Positions 24,699 through 32,686 of a stretch of DNA of 64,000 nt are shown in pieces (position 1 is the stretch's first letter; each line of letters opens with the position of its first letter). A model generated the notes under the pieces. It had not been told where the DNA came from and did no database searches. It saw only the letters and a program-made list of their open reading frames with translations. The DNA comes from an uncultured Eggerthellaceae bacterium (GTDB taxonomy: Bacteria; Actinomycetota; Coriobacteriia; Coriobacteriales; Eggerthellaceae): NCBI GenBank assembly GCA_934630905.1, contig CAKTXN010000002.1:7082-71081 (forward strand), read 5' to 3'. Position numbers and translations under genes: made by a program.

Positions 24699-26814
24699 GC
24701 TCCTTGTCTCTTACGAATGTTCCCGAAGCTTTGCCCCGCGCGCCGGTGCCTTTGCCGCCGCCCTGTCCACTAGGTGGGCGGCTCCCGGACTTACCGTTGC
24801 GCGCCGCACCGCCGCCCTTGCCGGTGGACTTACCGGCTGCGTTGCTCTTGCCGCGACCGCCGCGACCCGAGGCGTCAGACCAGCCGCTCTTGCCGCCTTT
24901 CCCGCCGCGACCACCGCGACCGCCGCGACCGCCGCCGGCAAGCTTTCCCACCGCTTTGCCGCTTGCCTTGCCACGGCGACCCTCATCAGCCGTCCTTCCG
25001 CTCATGTTCCGCGGCGTCACCAGGCATTTCTTATCGAACCCGATCAAATCCAGGCGACCAGCCTTCGTAAGCGCCTCCACCACTAAATCGTAGTTTTTCG
25101 GGTTGCGGTACTGGATGAGCGCACGTTGGAGCGCCTTTTCGTGCGACGACGTGGGCACGTACACCGGCTCCATGGTCAGCGGGTCGATGCCTGTGTAATA
25201 CATGCAGGTTGCCAACGAGCCAGGCGTGGGGTAGAAATCCTGCACTTGCTCAGGGTTGTAACCCATGTCACGCACGTATTCCGCCAGCTGAATAGCCTCG
25301 TCAAGACCCGATCCCGGGTGCGAGCTCATCAGATACGGCACCAAGAACTGCTTAATGCCCGCGCGCTCGTTTGCCTGCTCGTACTCCCTGCAAAAACGCT
25401 GATAGATGAAGTTGCGCGGCTTGCCCATATACGCCAAAACCGCATCGCTGATATGTTCAGGCGCTACTTTAAGCTGACCGCTTATGTGGTATTTTACCAG
25501 CTCATCCATGAATTCCTGATGATTCGGATCCGCCATAAGGTAGTCGAAGCGAATGCCGCTGCGCACGAACACCTTCTTCACGCCGGGCAGCACGCGCAGC
25601 TTGCGCAAAAGCTTCAAGTAGTCGGCATGGGTCGGCTTGCACGCCTTGCATACGGTGGGCGTAAGGCAGCGCTTATCGGTGCAGGCACCGCGCTGCATCT
25701 GCTTGCGGCATGCGGGTGCGCGAAAGTTCGCAGTGGGACCGCCCACATCGTGGATGTAGCCTTTGAAATCGGGGTCGTCGATAATCGCCTGCGCTTCTTC
25801 AAGCAGTGAGGCGTGACTGCGCGCCTGCACGATGCGCCCCTGATGGAACGTGAGCGCGCAAAAAGCGCACTCGCCGAAGCAGCCCCTACTGCTAGTCAGG
25901 GAGAACTTCACTTCCGAAAAACCGGGAATGCCGCCTTCCGCATTGTAGCGCGGGTGCCACGCGCGCGCATACGGCAACGCGTACACCGCATCCATCTCTT
26001 CAGTTGAAAGCGGCTTGGCAGGCGGATTCTGCACAACGTGCATGTGCGCTGAATACGACTCTACCAGGCGTTTTCCCGTGAAAGGGTCGCTTGCACGATA
26101 CTGCGCCAAAAAGCTTTGCGCAAACGTGCGCTTGTCCGCGCCAATCTCATCCCAGCTGGGCAAAAGCTCGTAATCATACACAGCGTCAAGGTTGCGCGTG
26201 CGATACACCGTGCCATCAATGAACGTGATATCGGAAATGTCGAGCCCCGCAGCCAGCGCATCGGCAACTTCCACCACCGAGCGCTCCCCCATGCCGTAGC
26301 ATAAAAGATCGGCGTCGGAATCAAGCAAAATGGAGCGGCGCAGACCATCCGACCAGTAATCGTAATGGGCCAGGCGGCGCAGGCTTGCCTCAATGCCGCC
26401 AATGATGATAGGCGCATCCTTGAACGTTTGACGAATAAGCCCGCAATACACAATAGTCGTGCGGTCGGGGCGCAACCCCATTTTCCCACCGGGAGAATAC
26501 GCGTCTGAGCTGCGATGTTTGCGCGCAACGGTATAGTGGTTCACCATAGAATCCATGTTGCCCGCCGAAACCATGAACCCCAAACGAGGCCGTCCGAACA
26601 CCGCAATGCTCTCCGGGTTCTTCCAATCGGGCTGCGAAATCACGCCCACCTTGTAGCCGTTCGCTTCCAGCATGCGTGTGATAATGGCCGCGCCAAACGA
26701 CGGATGGTCCACGTACGCGTCGCCGCAAACATACGCGAAATCGACCTGGTCCCAGCCGCGTTCGCGCATCTCTTCAGCTGATGTGGGCAAAAAGGAGTTT
26801 CGGGGAACGTTCAT
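24619..26814 (-). CDS. YgiQ-family radical SAM protein (UPF0313) with RGG-rich tail
   Basis: 731 residues. The start FLPTSAEEMRERGWDQVDFAYV, the radical SAM motif SRGCFGECAFCAL (C-x3-C-x2-C) at about residue 315 and PTPGSLATCMYYTGIDP identify the YgiQ family, whose reaction is not established. Residues about 610-731 are a basic Gly/Arg/Lys tail with repeated GGRGGRGG and GKS units, resembling RNA-binding RGG boxes; such tails occur in some YgiQ proteins. The last 80 bases overlap the carbonic anhydrase start. ATG at 26814; the ribosome site is weak. Confidence 0.9.
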   Translation of the reverse strand: MNVPRNSFLPTSAEEMRERGWDQVDFAYVCGDAYVDHPSFGAAIITRMLEANGYKVGVISQPDWKNPESIAVFGRPRLGFMVSAGNMDSMVNHYTVARKHRSSDAYSPGGKMGLRPDRTTIVYCGLIRQTFKDAPIIIGGIEASLRRLAHYDYWSDGLRRSILLDSDADLLCYGMGERSVVEVADALAAGLDISDITFIDGTVYRTRNLDAVYDYELLPSWDEIGADKRTFAQSFLAQYRASDPFTGKRLVESYSAHMHVVQNPPAKPLSTEEMDAVYALPYARAWHPRYNAEGGIPGFSEVKFSLTSSRGCFGECAFCALTFHQGRIVQARSHASLLEEAQAIIDDPDFKGYIHDVGGPTANFRAPACRKQMQRGACTDKRCLTPTVCKACKPTHADYLKLLRKLRVLPGVKKVFVRSGIRFDYLMADPNHQEFMDELVKYHISGQLKVAPEHISDAVLAYMGKPRNFIYQRFCREYEQANERAGIKQFLVPYLMSSHPGSGLDEAIQLAEYVRDMGYNPEQVQDFYPTPGSLATCMYYTGIDPLTMEPVYVPTSSHEKALQRALIQYRNPKNYDLVVEALTKAGRLDLIGFDKKCLVTPRNMSGRTADEGRRGKASGKAVGKLAGGGRGGRGGRGGKGGKSGWSDASGRGGRGKSNAAGKSTGKGGGAARNGKSGSRPPSGQGGGKGTGARGKASGTFVRDKEHGNASSGKRYGDRSARKAQGGKRTVR

Positions 26815-26838
26815 AGAAGTGCCTATACCAAGCCCTTT

Positions 26839-27390
26839 CTATTTGAAAATAATCTTCTTATACAAAACGAAGTTCCACAGCACAATACATGCCATGGTGC
26901 ACACTTTCGCCACCAACGGATACACACCCTGTGCCGCCAAAAACGAAATGACCACCGTGCTAAATGTGGTGTTGAGCGCGAACAGTAGCAGATACAGCAC
27001 CAAGCTGCGCAGCGGGTTTGACGTGCTCTTGAACGTGACGTTACGGTTTACCAGGAAGTTGAACACCGTGGAAACAACAACAGCTGTAACGTTAGCCGCT
27101 GCTAAGGGAATAGCGAAAACGGCGCTGAGCAGCTGAAACAGCACAAGCTCGATAGCAGCGGAGCTGCCACCCACCATCAGGTATTTGATTGCCTGGAAAA
27201 GCGTTTTCTTGGGGGCAGGTCGAGGGTCGCGCACGGCGCCAGAGCCCCCTGCCGCGCCGGTCACAACGCTTGCGCCACCAGCATCGCCTTTGCCACCTGG
27301 CGTTGCCGCATCCAGCGCACACGAAACCCGACCAGCAGAAACGCTGGTCGGGCTCATTTTTACGTTATTCGAATCGCTTACTTCACTCAT
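26839..27390 (-). CDS. GtrA-like membrane protein
   Basis: 183 residues. Residues 1-65 are low complexity (Ala/Gly/Ser-rich); from about 66 (LFQAIKYLMVGGSSAAIELVL) there are four hydrophobic segments matching the GtrA family (PF04138), proposed to move lipid-linked sugars or assist cell-surface polysaccharide synthesis. No glycosyltransferase partner is adjacent. The start at 27390 is uncertain: a strong hairpin (27327-27352) lies within the first 25 codons, so a later start is possible. The stop is 24 bases before ygiQ, suggesting one transcript. Confidence 0.8.
   Translation of the reverse strand: MSEVSDSNNVKMSPTSVSAGRVSCALDAATPGGKGDAGGASVVTGAAGGSGAVRDPRPAPKKTLFQAIKYLMVGGSSAAIELVLFQLLSAVFAIPLAAANVTAVVVSTVFNFLVNRNVTFKSTSNPLRSLVLYLLLFALNTTFSTVVISFLAAQGVYPLVAKVCTMACIVLWNFVLYKKIIFK
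27327..27352. other. Perfect 10-bp hairpin inside the 5' end of the GtrA gene
   Basis: CCCGACCAGC - AGAAAC - GCTGGTCGGG, followed on the plus strand by CTCATTTTTACG. It looks like an intrinsic terminator for the plus strand, where no gene ends, or a structure that hides the GtrA start on the minus strand. Confidence 0.6.
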
Positions 27391-27438
27391 AGGTGTTTAA
27401 TTCCGCCGCATAAAATCGCGCTTGCCGCAACGCGAAAC

Positions 27439-27951
27439 TTAGAGCTTCGTGCCGCATGCGGGGCAGAAATCAGCATCCTCGGGAACCGAAGTCGAGCACG
27501 AGGGACACACGAGCTCCACCGCAGGCGCATCAACCGAATCGGGCTCGGACGCAACTTCGGGAAGCTTCGTACCGCAGTTTCCGCAGAACAGAGCGTCGTC
27601 CGCTACCGTTGCACCACAATTCTCGCACACGCGCGTACCCGCTGCAGCACGGGCAGCCGCAGCTTTCTGCTCTTCAGCGGCAGCAATCTGCGCTTCAAGG
27701 TCTGCAATCGCGCCATCAATCTGATTCACCGCGACAAACAGCTCTTCATATTTTGCACGAAGTTCGGCCGCATCCTTTTCGCCTGCGTAAAGAGCAGCAC
27801 CCAAGGCGGCGCAGGCTTCAGTGCGCTTACGCTGCTGTTCAGTCAGTTTCATCTTATTGGATGCCGAATCAATAGCGCTTGTTACTTTATTCGCGCCCTT
27901 ATTCAAAAGATTATTAGCGCTGTCAAGAATATCAGAATCAAAAATGCTCAT
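27439..27951 (-). CDS. Zinc-ribbon domain protein with coiled coil
   Basis: 170 residues. Residues 1-30 (SIFDSDILDSANNLLNKG) are helical, 30-100 a charged coiled coil (LRAKYEELFVAVNQIDGAIADL split by short gaps), and the C-terminus has two zinc ribbons: CENCGATVADDALFCGNCG and CPSCSTSVPEDADFCPACG. ATG at 27951 follows AAAGGACAGGCC; the longer frame to 28083 is not supported. No partner or enzymatic domain is visible. The role may be scaffolding; unknown. Confidence 0.85.
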   Translation of the reverse strand: MSIFDSDILDSANNLLNKGANKVTSAIDSASNKMKLTEQQRKRTEACAALGAALYAGEKDAAELRAKYEELFVAVNQIDGAIADLEAQIAAAEEQKAAAARAAAGTRVCENCGATVADDALFCGNCGTKLPEVASEPDSVDAPAVELVCPSCSTSVPEDADFCPACGTKL

Positions 27952-28369
27952 GGCCTGTCCTTTCTTCGTGGTGCGCGTAGTTATGAAATATCCGCTTGTT
28001 GCGCTGCGTTTCGCGCGTCGCGCGTACGCTGCAACTTCAAGCTCTTTTTCATTGTACGCCGTTGTGCGGTGCGAACGCGTCACGAGCGTGTCTTTTCGGC
28101 ATCAGTATCATGACAAAAACATGCCGCATCGGAAGATGCTCACCCGCTCCCCGCGAAAGCAACCACACGTGGCTATGCGATGCCGCAACGCAATGCCCGC
28201 CCTGAACAGACGGAACCAGCGCACGAGCAACGCACCCGCCAAGTTCGAAAATTCCTTTCCGGAAACAAGGTCGCAGAGTTCCCCCTCGGAAGGCGTTCTT
28301 GAATCCCCGGGCAGATGAGCGCGGTGCTCAAGGCGTTCAAGGCACCGAAAGTCACTCCCAAGAAAGCAG

Positions 28370-28597
28370 TTGTTGGAAAAACGGGTGCAAACTCGGGCAA
28401 ATCGACGATATTCGGTGGTCCAATCGCCCCGAGCGCTGTAATTATCGCACCCGAAGAAATCGATACCATTGAATCGATTCTTCCTTGCAGCATAATACCA
28501 GGTCAAAGCATTGCATTAAAAATGATAGGAAGAATATCGAATTTCCGACCACCGACTATCGTCGATTTGCCCGAAATGAAGGGCCTTTTGACAACAA
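28370..28597. repeat. Inverted-repeat element, copy C (abuts a truncated antitoxin gene)
   Basis: A 228-bp element with arms at 28370-28420 and 28547-28597, matching copy A closely: TTGTTGGAAAA, then CAAACTCGGGCAAATCG and ACGATATTCGGTGGTC. The reading of the right arm ends TTTTGACAACAA. Homology of the following frame to BrnA antitoxins begins within a few codons after this end, so the element probably replaced the 5' part of that gene. The rest of 27952-28369 has no supported gene. Confidence 0.8.
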
Positions 28598-28752
28598 GCA
28601 CTGCGTGCGAGAAGATAACCGTTCAGTTGAACGTGGACGTCATTGATTATTTCAAAGCCGAATCCGTACGCACAGGCATTCCCTACCAGAACATCATTAA
28701 TTTCTATCTCACCGATTGTGCGCGGGAAGGAAAACACCTCACGTTCTCGTGA
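28576..28752 (+). pseudogene. Truncated BrnA-type antitoxin remnant
   Basis: The last 50 residues (EKITVQLNVDVIDYF, then KAESVRTGIPYQNIINFYL and TDCAREGKHLTFS) match the C-terminal ribbon-helix-helix of BrnA/CopG-like antitoxins (VIDYFK...GIPYQ..IN.YL.DC). The N-terminal half and the BrnT toxin are missing; the sequence upstream is the right arm of element C. A start at ATG 28576 would give a 58-residue chimera whose first residues come from the repeat arm. Most likely a broken gene, though a short DNA-binding protein cannot be excluded. Confidence 0.6.
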
Positions 28753-28820
28753 GATTGGTCGCAAATGCCACACCTCGAGCACAGCCTGCATTACGCTCAA
28801 GTCGAAAAATTATACTTTGA

Positions 28821-28846
28821 ATTATTATACTTTCAAGTATAATAAT
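28821..28846. promoter_or_regulatory. AT-rich palindrome upstream of the AAA ATPase gene
   Basis: ATTATTATACTT-TC-AAGTATAATAAT has perfect 12-base arms with a 2-base spacer, 40 bases upstream of the chosen start. TATAAT on the plus strand within it could be a -10 box. TTATACTTT is also present just before it (28809-28817). Suitable for a dimeric repressor; which one is unknown. Confidence 0.5.
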
Positions 28847-28885
28847 TTCATGAATAACAAGGAGCAATGGGAGGAAGCGCGTGTC

Positions 28886-30274
28886 ATGGATTATTTTGTT
28901 GACCGAGAGCAAGAGCTGCAAACCCTGCAAAACGAATACGAAAGAAACGGAAGCGCACTGGTCGTCCTGTACGGACGGCGCAGAGTCGGAAAAACCACGC
29001 TCATCTCGGAGTTCATCAAAGATAAAAATGCCCTGTTCTTCCTTGCCACCGAGGAATCCGAAGCTCAAAATCGCAACGCTTTCAAAGAAAAAGTTGCCGA
29101 ATTCATCAAAAGCGACTTGCTTCGCGAAGCGGACGTAAAAACCTGGGATCCCCTATTCAAATCCATTGTCGATGCGCCTTCTCAAAGCAAACCGGTAATT
29201 GTTTTGGACGAATTTCAATACTTGGGGAAAGCGAATGCAGCGTTCCCTTCTATCTTTCAACGCATCTGGGAAGAAACGCTTAAAGACAAACCTGTCATGA
29301 TAATCCTTTGTGGATCATTGATTTCCATGATGAAGTCGCAAACGCTTGCATACAACAGCCCTCTTTACGGCAGGCGAACAGCTCAAATCCAACTGAAGCA
29401 GATTCCCTTCAGCTACTATCATGAGTTTCATCCCAACAAAACCTATCGAGAGCTCATTGAGATGTACGCAGTCACAGGCGGCGTGCCGAAATATATTGAG
29501 CTGTTCCGCGAAAACGACGACATCTACCAGGCCATTAACACATGCGTGTTGAACCGGTCGGGATATTTATACGATGAGCCGTACTTCCTGCTGCAGCAAG
29601 AAGTTGCAGAAATTGGCAGCTACTTCTCTGTCATAAGAGCCATTGCCGCGGGAAACAGCAAGCTATCTGCTATTTCTACCGCGCTGGAAATCAAAGCAAC
29701 CAGCTTGACGAAATACCTGAAAACGCTCATTGACCTGGACATATTGGAGCGAGAAGTCCCCATTACCGAAAATAATCCAGAACGAAGCAAAAAGGGGCTT
29801 TACAAGATTAAAGACAATTACCTGCGCTTTTGGTTCGCCTTCGTGTATCCGAACAGAAGTTTTATTGAAAGCGAGCACAGCGACATTGTCATGAGCAAAA
29901 TCAAGAAAAGCCTGGTGAAAAACCATATAGCTTTTGTCTATGAAGACGTTTGCAAAGAGCGTATGTGGCAATTGAATGCAGAAGGGGCATGGCCGTTCAA
30001 TTTCTCGAAACTGGGCAGGTATTGGGACGCTCAAACAGAAATTGACATTGCCGCACTGGACCCCGAAGGCAAGAATCTCATTCTTGGCGAATGCAAGTAT
30101 TGGCAAGAACCCGTGGGCGTAGATGTTCTGCGGAGCCTGGAAGCAAAAGCAGATGCCGTTTCCTGGGAAAGAAACGGCAGAAAGGTGTGGTACGTTTTAT
30201 TCAGCATATCGGGCTTCACCGACGAGCTCAAAGCGCTAGCAGCAGCAAGAGATGACGTAATGCTTTGCGAATAG
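28886..30274 (+). CDS. AAA ATPase with C-terminal DUF234 nuclease-like domain
   Basis: 462 residues. Walker A is VLYGRRRVGKTTLISEF near the N-terminus, Walker B PVIVLDEFQYL at about 105, and a middle winged-helix region (KATSLTKYLKTLIDLDILER) follows. The C-terminus holds YKIKDNYLRFWFAFVYPNR and EIDIAALDPEGKNLILGECKYW, the D-x(n)-E-x-K pattern of DUF234/PD-(D/E)XK proteins. This archaeal-type ATPase family is common in anaerobes and its role is unknown. I chose ATG at 28886 behind GGGAGGAAGC over ATG at 28850. It ends 5 bases from the convergent torD gene. AT-rich relative to neighbours, so possibly acquired. Confidence 0.88.
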   Translation: MDYFVDREQELQTLQNEYERNGSALVVLYGRRRVGKTTLISEFIKDKNALFFLATEESEAQNRNAFKEKVAEFIKSDLLREADVKTWDPLFKSIVDAPSQSKPVIVLDEFQYLGKANAAFPSIFQRIWEETLKDKPVMIILCGSLISMMKSQTLAYNSPLYGRRTAQIQLKQIPFSYYHEFHPNKTYRELIEMYAVTGGVPKYIELFRENDDIYQAINTCVLNRSGYLYDEPYFLLQQEVAEIGSYFSVIRAIAAGNSKLSAISTALEIKATSLTKYLKTLIDLDILEREVPITENNPERSKKGLYKIKDNYLRFWFAFVYPNRSFIESEHSDIVMSKIKKSLVKNHIAFVYEDVCKERMWQLNAEGAWPFNFSKLGRYWDAQTEIDIAALDPEGKNLILGECKYWQEPVGVDVLRSLEAKADAVSWERNGRKVWYVLFSISGFTDELKALAAARDDVMLCE

Positions 30275-30279
30275 CGCCG

Positions 30280-30906
30280 CTAGTCGCGACGATGCAGGTT
30301 GATGACAGGCGGCTCCAGCTCAAAGCGCTCCTGCCAATCGGCAAGCGTTGCGGCGGCAAGACGTGCCGCACCCTTATACAACGGATGCTGAGCTCCCTGT
30401 TCGAACAGCTCCAGGAAATACGGCGCCCACGTGAGCAAATGCTCCTCCAAAAGCTCGTCAAGCGCCGCACGCTCAACGCCGTTCGTTACGCACCACGAAA
30501 GCATCATGAGCATAAGTCCGAAATGATCTTCTGGCTCTTTGTCGGGCAAGCTGAGCTTCACCGCGTTATCGCGCATCCACTGGCGCACGCCCAACGTGGC
30601 ATTGCCGAAAATCACACCCTCGGGATCGGTGTAAACAGATGCCCACGGCGGCGCAGGAAGACGATGCGGCCCAATGAACAAGCGGTTATACTCTTCGTGG
30701 ATCGCTTGCTCATCTTGCTGCAACCAGGCATTTTTCATGAGCTCAAGCGCCTCGCCTGCAGCAGGCTGCCCAAACTCCCACGCGTCTTCCCCATTGGTGG
30801 CAAGCCAGGAAAACGCGGCCTTTCCTTTTTCGGAAGCAGGGTCTTGGTAGAAAATCGTTCCCAAAATAGCAGCGGCCTGAGCCACGCTTTCGGAATATTC
30901 AGCCAT
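30280..30906 (-). CDS. TorD/DmsD-type chaperone for a molybdoenzyme
   Basis: 208 residues, all-helical TorD family. Typical features: EEYNRLFIGPHRLPAPPWASVY, GNATLGVRQW and EPEDHFGLMLMMLSWC. It binds the twin-arginine leader of a DmsA-like enzyme and holds it until the cofactor is loaded. Start ATG at 30906 behind CCGAAAGGATCGAC; the longer frame to 31023 is not needed. Last gene of dmsA-dmsB-dmsC-torD, after a 298-base gap containing a hairpin. Confidence 0.93.
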   Translation of the reverse strand: MAEYSESVAQAAAILGTIFYQDPASEKGKAAFSWLATNGEDAWEFGQPAAGEALELMKNAWLQQDEQAIHEEYNRLFIGPHRLPAPPWASVYTDPEGVIFGNATLGVRQWMRDNAVKLSLPDKEPEDHFGLMLMMLSWCVTNGVERAALDELLEEHLLTWAPYFLELFEQGAQHPLYKGAARLAAATLADWQERFELEPPVINLHRRD

Positions 30907-30995
30907 GTCGATCCTTTCGGTAAAAGCAGGGGCACAAAACACCGCAGATGCGCTCGCAAACGCAGCTACAGCTGCAATCATTGTACCCCTAGGGC

Positions 30996-31027
30996 GAGAT
31001 TGCCGCCCCAGGTAGAGCGGCAATCTC
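30996..31027. terminator. Strong hairpin between dmsC and torD
   Basis: GAGATTGCCGC (30996-31006) and GCGGCAATCTC (31017-31027) form a perfect 11-bp stem with a 10-base loop. No T-run follows on the minus strand, so it may be a partial terminator or an mRNA processing/stabilising structure that lowers torD output relative to dmsABC. Confidence 0.45.
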
Positions 31028-31204
31028 AGAAAAGGAAGTGGAAAGAGAGGAAATTACTAAGTTAAAAGGTTGCGAGAGCTCACCTTCGCGGCCGCATTCG
31101 CGAATCGCATTCGTGCATTACGCGCAACGAAGCGAAGCAGCGAATCAGGCCGAAGGGAGGGAGGGGGTCGAAGGGAGCCCTCACTAAGAGAGGATGGGTA
31201 ACGC

Positions 31205-32053
31205 TTAGAACAGACCCACGGAAAGGAAGATTCCGTAGAAGCAGATGCGCACGAGCACCAGGGCCACCAGGGCGGCAACGGCAGCAATGGCCATCACGGA
31301 AACAGCGCCTTCAACAGCGGCGTTCTTGAACACCAGGAACGCTGCAACCGCGGCAAGCACAATGGCAATCACGGCAACAATCCAGTACTGGCCCATTGCC
31401 GCAGCAACCGTCAGGCCTGCGGAGTTAACCACGCCGCCGGCCATACCGCCCTGAACAAGCACCAGGATAGCAACGCCCGCAGCACCAACCAGCGCACAAG
31501 CGCCAATCAGCTTGTCGGCCTTAGCACCCGCAAGAGCCAGCACCAGAGCCGCCAGAACAGCGCCACCGAACAGAGCCGCGCACACCTGGCTTACCGCGCC
31601 CAAGGGAGAATTCCACGTAGCGATGGTGGGCATCATGTAGGCAAGACCGGTGAACAGCGCGCAGATCAGGCCCAACACGATAAGCACAATGCCGAACACT
31701 TTGTGCGAGCTTGCCTCGGGGTGCTTCGCCAGCGCGAAAATCCAGTACACAACAGCAACCAGAATGGCAATGCCGGCGACCACAATCTCATTCGACAGCG
31801 GCGAAGAACCAATGCCCGAAGCCATGCCGAACACATGAGACGGGCTTCCCAGGTGGGTAAACGAAGCAATCAAGCCCACAATGGTAACAACGGCCGGAAT
31901 GCTCAACAGGGTGTCGAACTTCTTGGCGGCTTCGTCGGACAGATCAAACGAAGCGCGCACCAGGCCCAAAAGACCCATAGCAGTAACGCCCATCGGCACC
32001 AAAACGGTGAAGATAAGCAGCGAAATCTCGCTCGCAGCAGTTTCGAACAACAT
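31205..32053 (-). CDS. DmsC-type membrane anchor subunit
   Basis: 282 residues with eight hydrophobic segments, starting MLFETAASEISLLIFTVLVP. The first half carries FTHLGSPSHVFGMASGIGSSPLSNE, the conserved loop of DmsC/NrfD-like menaquinol-oxidising anchors. It passes electrons from the quinone pool to DmsB. The start ATG abuts the dmsB stop (TAA-ATG read 5' to 3' on the minus strand). Confidence 0.93.
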   Translation of the reverse strand: MLFETAASEISLLIFTVLVPMGVTAMGLLGLVRASFDLSDEAAKKFDTLLSIPAVVTIVGLIASFTHLGSPSHVFGMASGIGSSPLSNEIVVAGIAILVAVVYWIFALAKHPEASSHKVFGIVLIVLGLICALFTGLAYMMPTIATWNSPLGAVSQVCAALFGGAVLAALVLALAGAKADKLIGACALVGAAGVAILVLVQGGMAGGVVNSAGLTVAAAMGQYWIVAVIAIVLAAVAAFLVFKNAAVEGAVSVMAIAAVAALVALVLVRICFYGIFLSVGLF

Positions 32054-32674
32054 TTACATGACCTCCTTCGGGTTCATGAGTTTGCCTTCCTGCGAACCCA
32101 TGGTACGCGAAGTGGGGCAGCCCTTCATAATGGTGGTCGGGTTGGTGAAGCTCGGGTCGGGCATAGGGGCAGACCAAACGCTTTCGCCGTACTTCTTTGC
32201 CATCTCGTCGGCCTTGCCGAAATCAAGCGCGTACAGCGGGCAAGCATCCACGCAAATGGGGTTTTCGCCCTTGGCAACGCGCGCCGAGCAACCGTCGCAC
32301 TTGCGCATCTGGCCCAGCACGGCGTCAAACGACGGCACGTTGTAGGGGCACGCCATAGCGCAGTACTTGCAGCCTACGCAGCGATCGTGGTCAACGGAAA
32401 CAAAGCCGCGCTCGTCACGATGCATAGCGCCCGTGGGGCACACCTGCATGCAAGCAGGGTTTTCGCAGTGGTTGCAGTTCATGGACGTGTAGTAACCCCA
32501 CACATCGTTGGTGTACGTGCCATCGGCATTTGCGGTAAAGCCGCCGCCGCAGTACTCGTAAACTTTGCGGAATGCCACGTCGGCGGACAAGTCGTGGTAA
32601 TCCTTGCATGCCAGCTCGCAGGTCTTGCAGCCCGTGCAGCGAGAGGCGTCGAAATAGAATGCATATTCAGCCAT
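32054..32674 (-). CDS. DmsB-type four-cluster ferredoxin subunit
   Basis: 206 residues, no signal peptide. Four [4Fe-4S] motifs are visible: CTGCKTCELAC, CNHCENPACMQVCP, CVGCKYCAMACP and CDGC...CVDACP. It carries electrons between the membrane anchor and the molybdenum subunit and is exported together with it. Start ATG at 32674 behind AAGGGAGGTAGATC, 12 bases after dmsA. Confidence 0.95.
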   Translation of the reverse strand: MAEYAFYFDASRCTGCKTCELACKDYHDLSADVAFRKVYEYCGGGFTANADGTYTNDVWGYYTSMNCNHCENPACMQVCPTGAMHRDERGFVSVDHDRCVGCKYCAMACPYNVPSFDAVLGQMRKCDGCSARVAKGENPICVDACPLYALDFGKADEMAKKYGESVWSAPMPDPSFTNPTTIMKGCPTSRTMGSQEGKLMNPKEVM

Positions 32675-32686
32675 GATCTACCTCCC

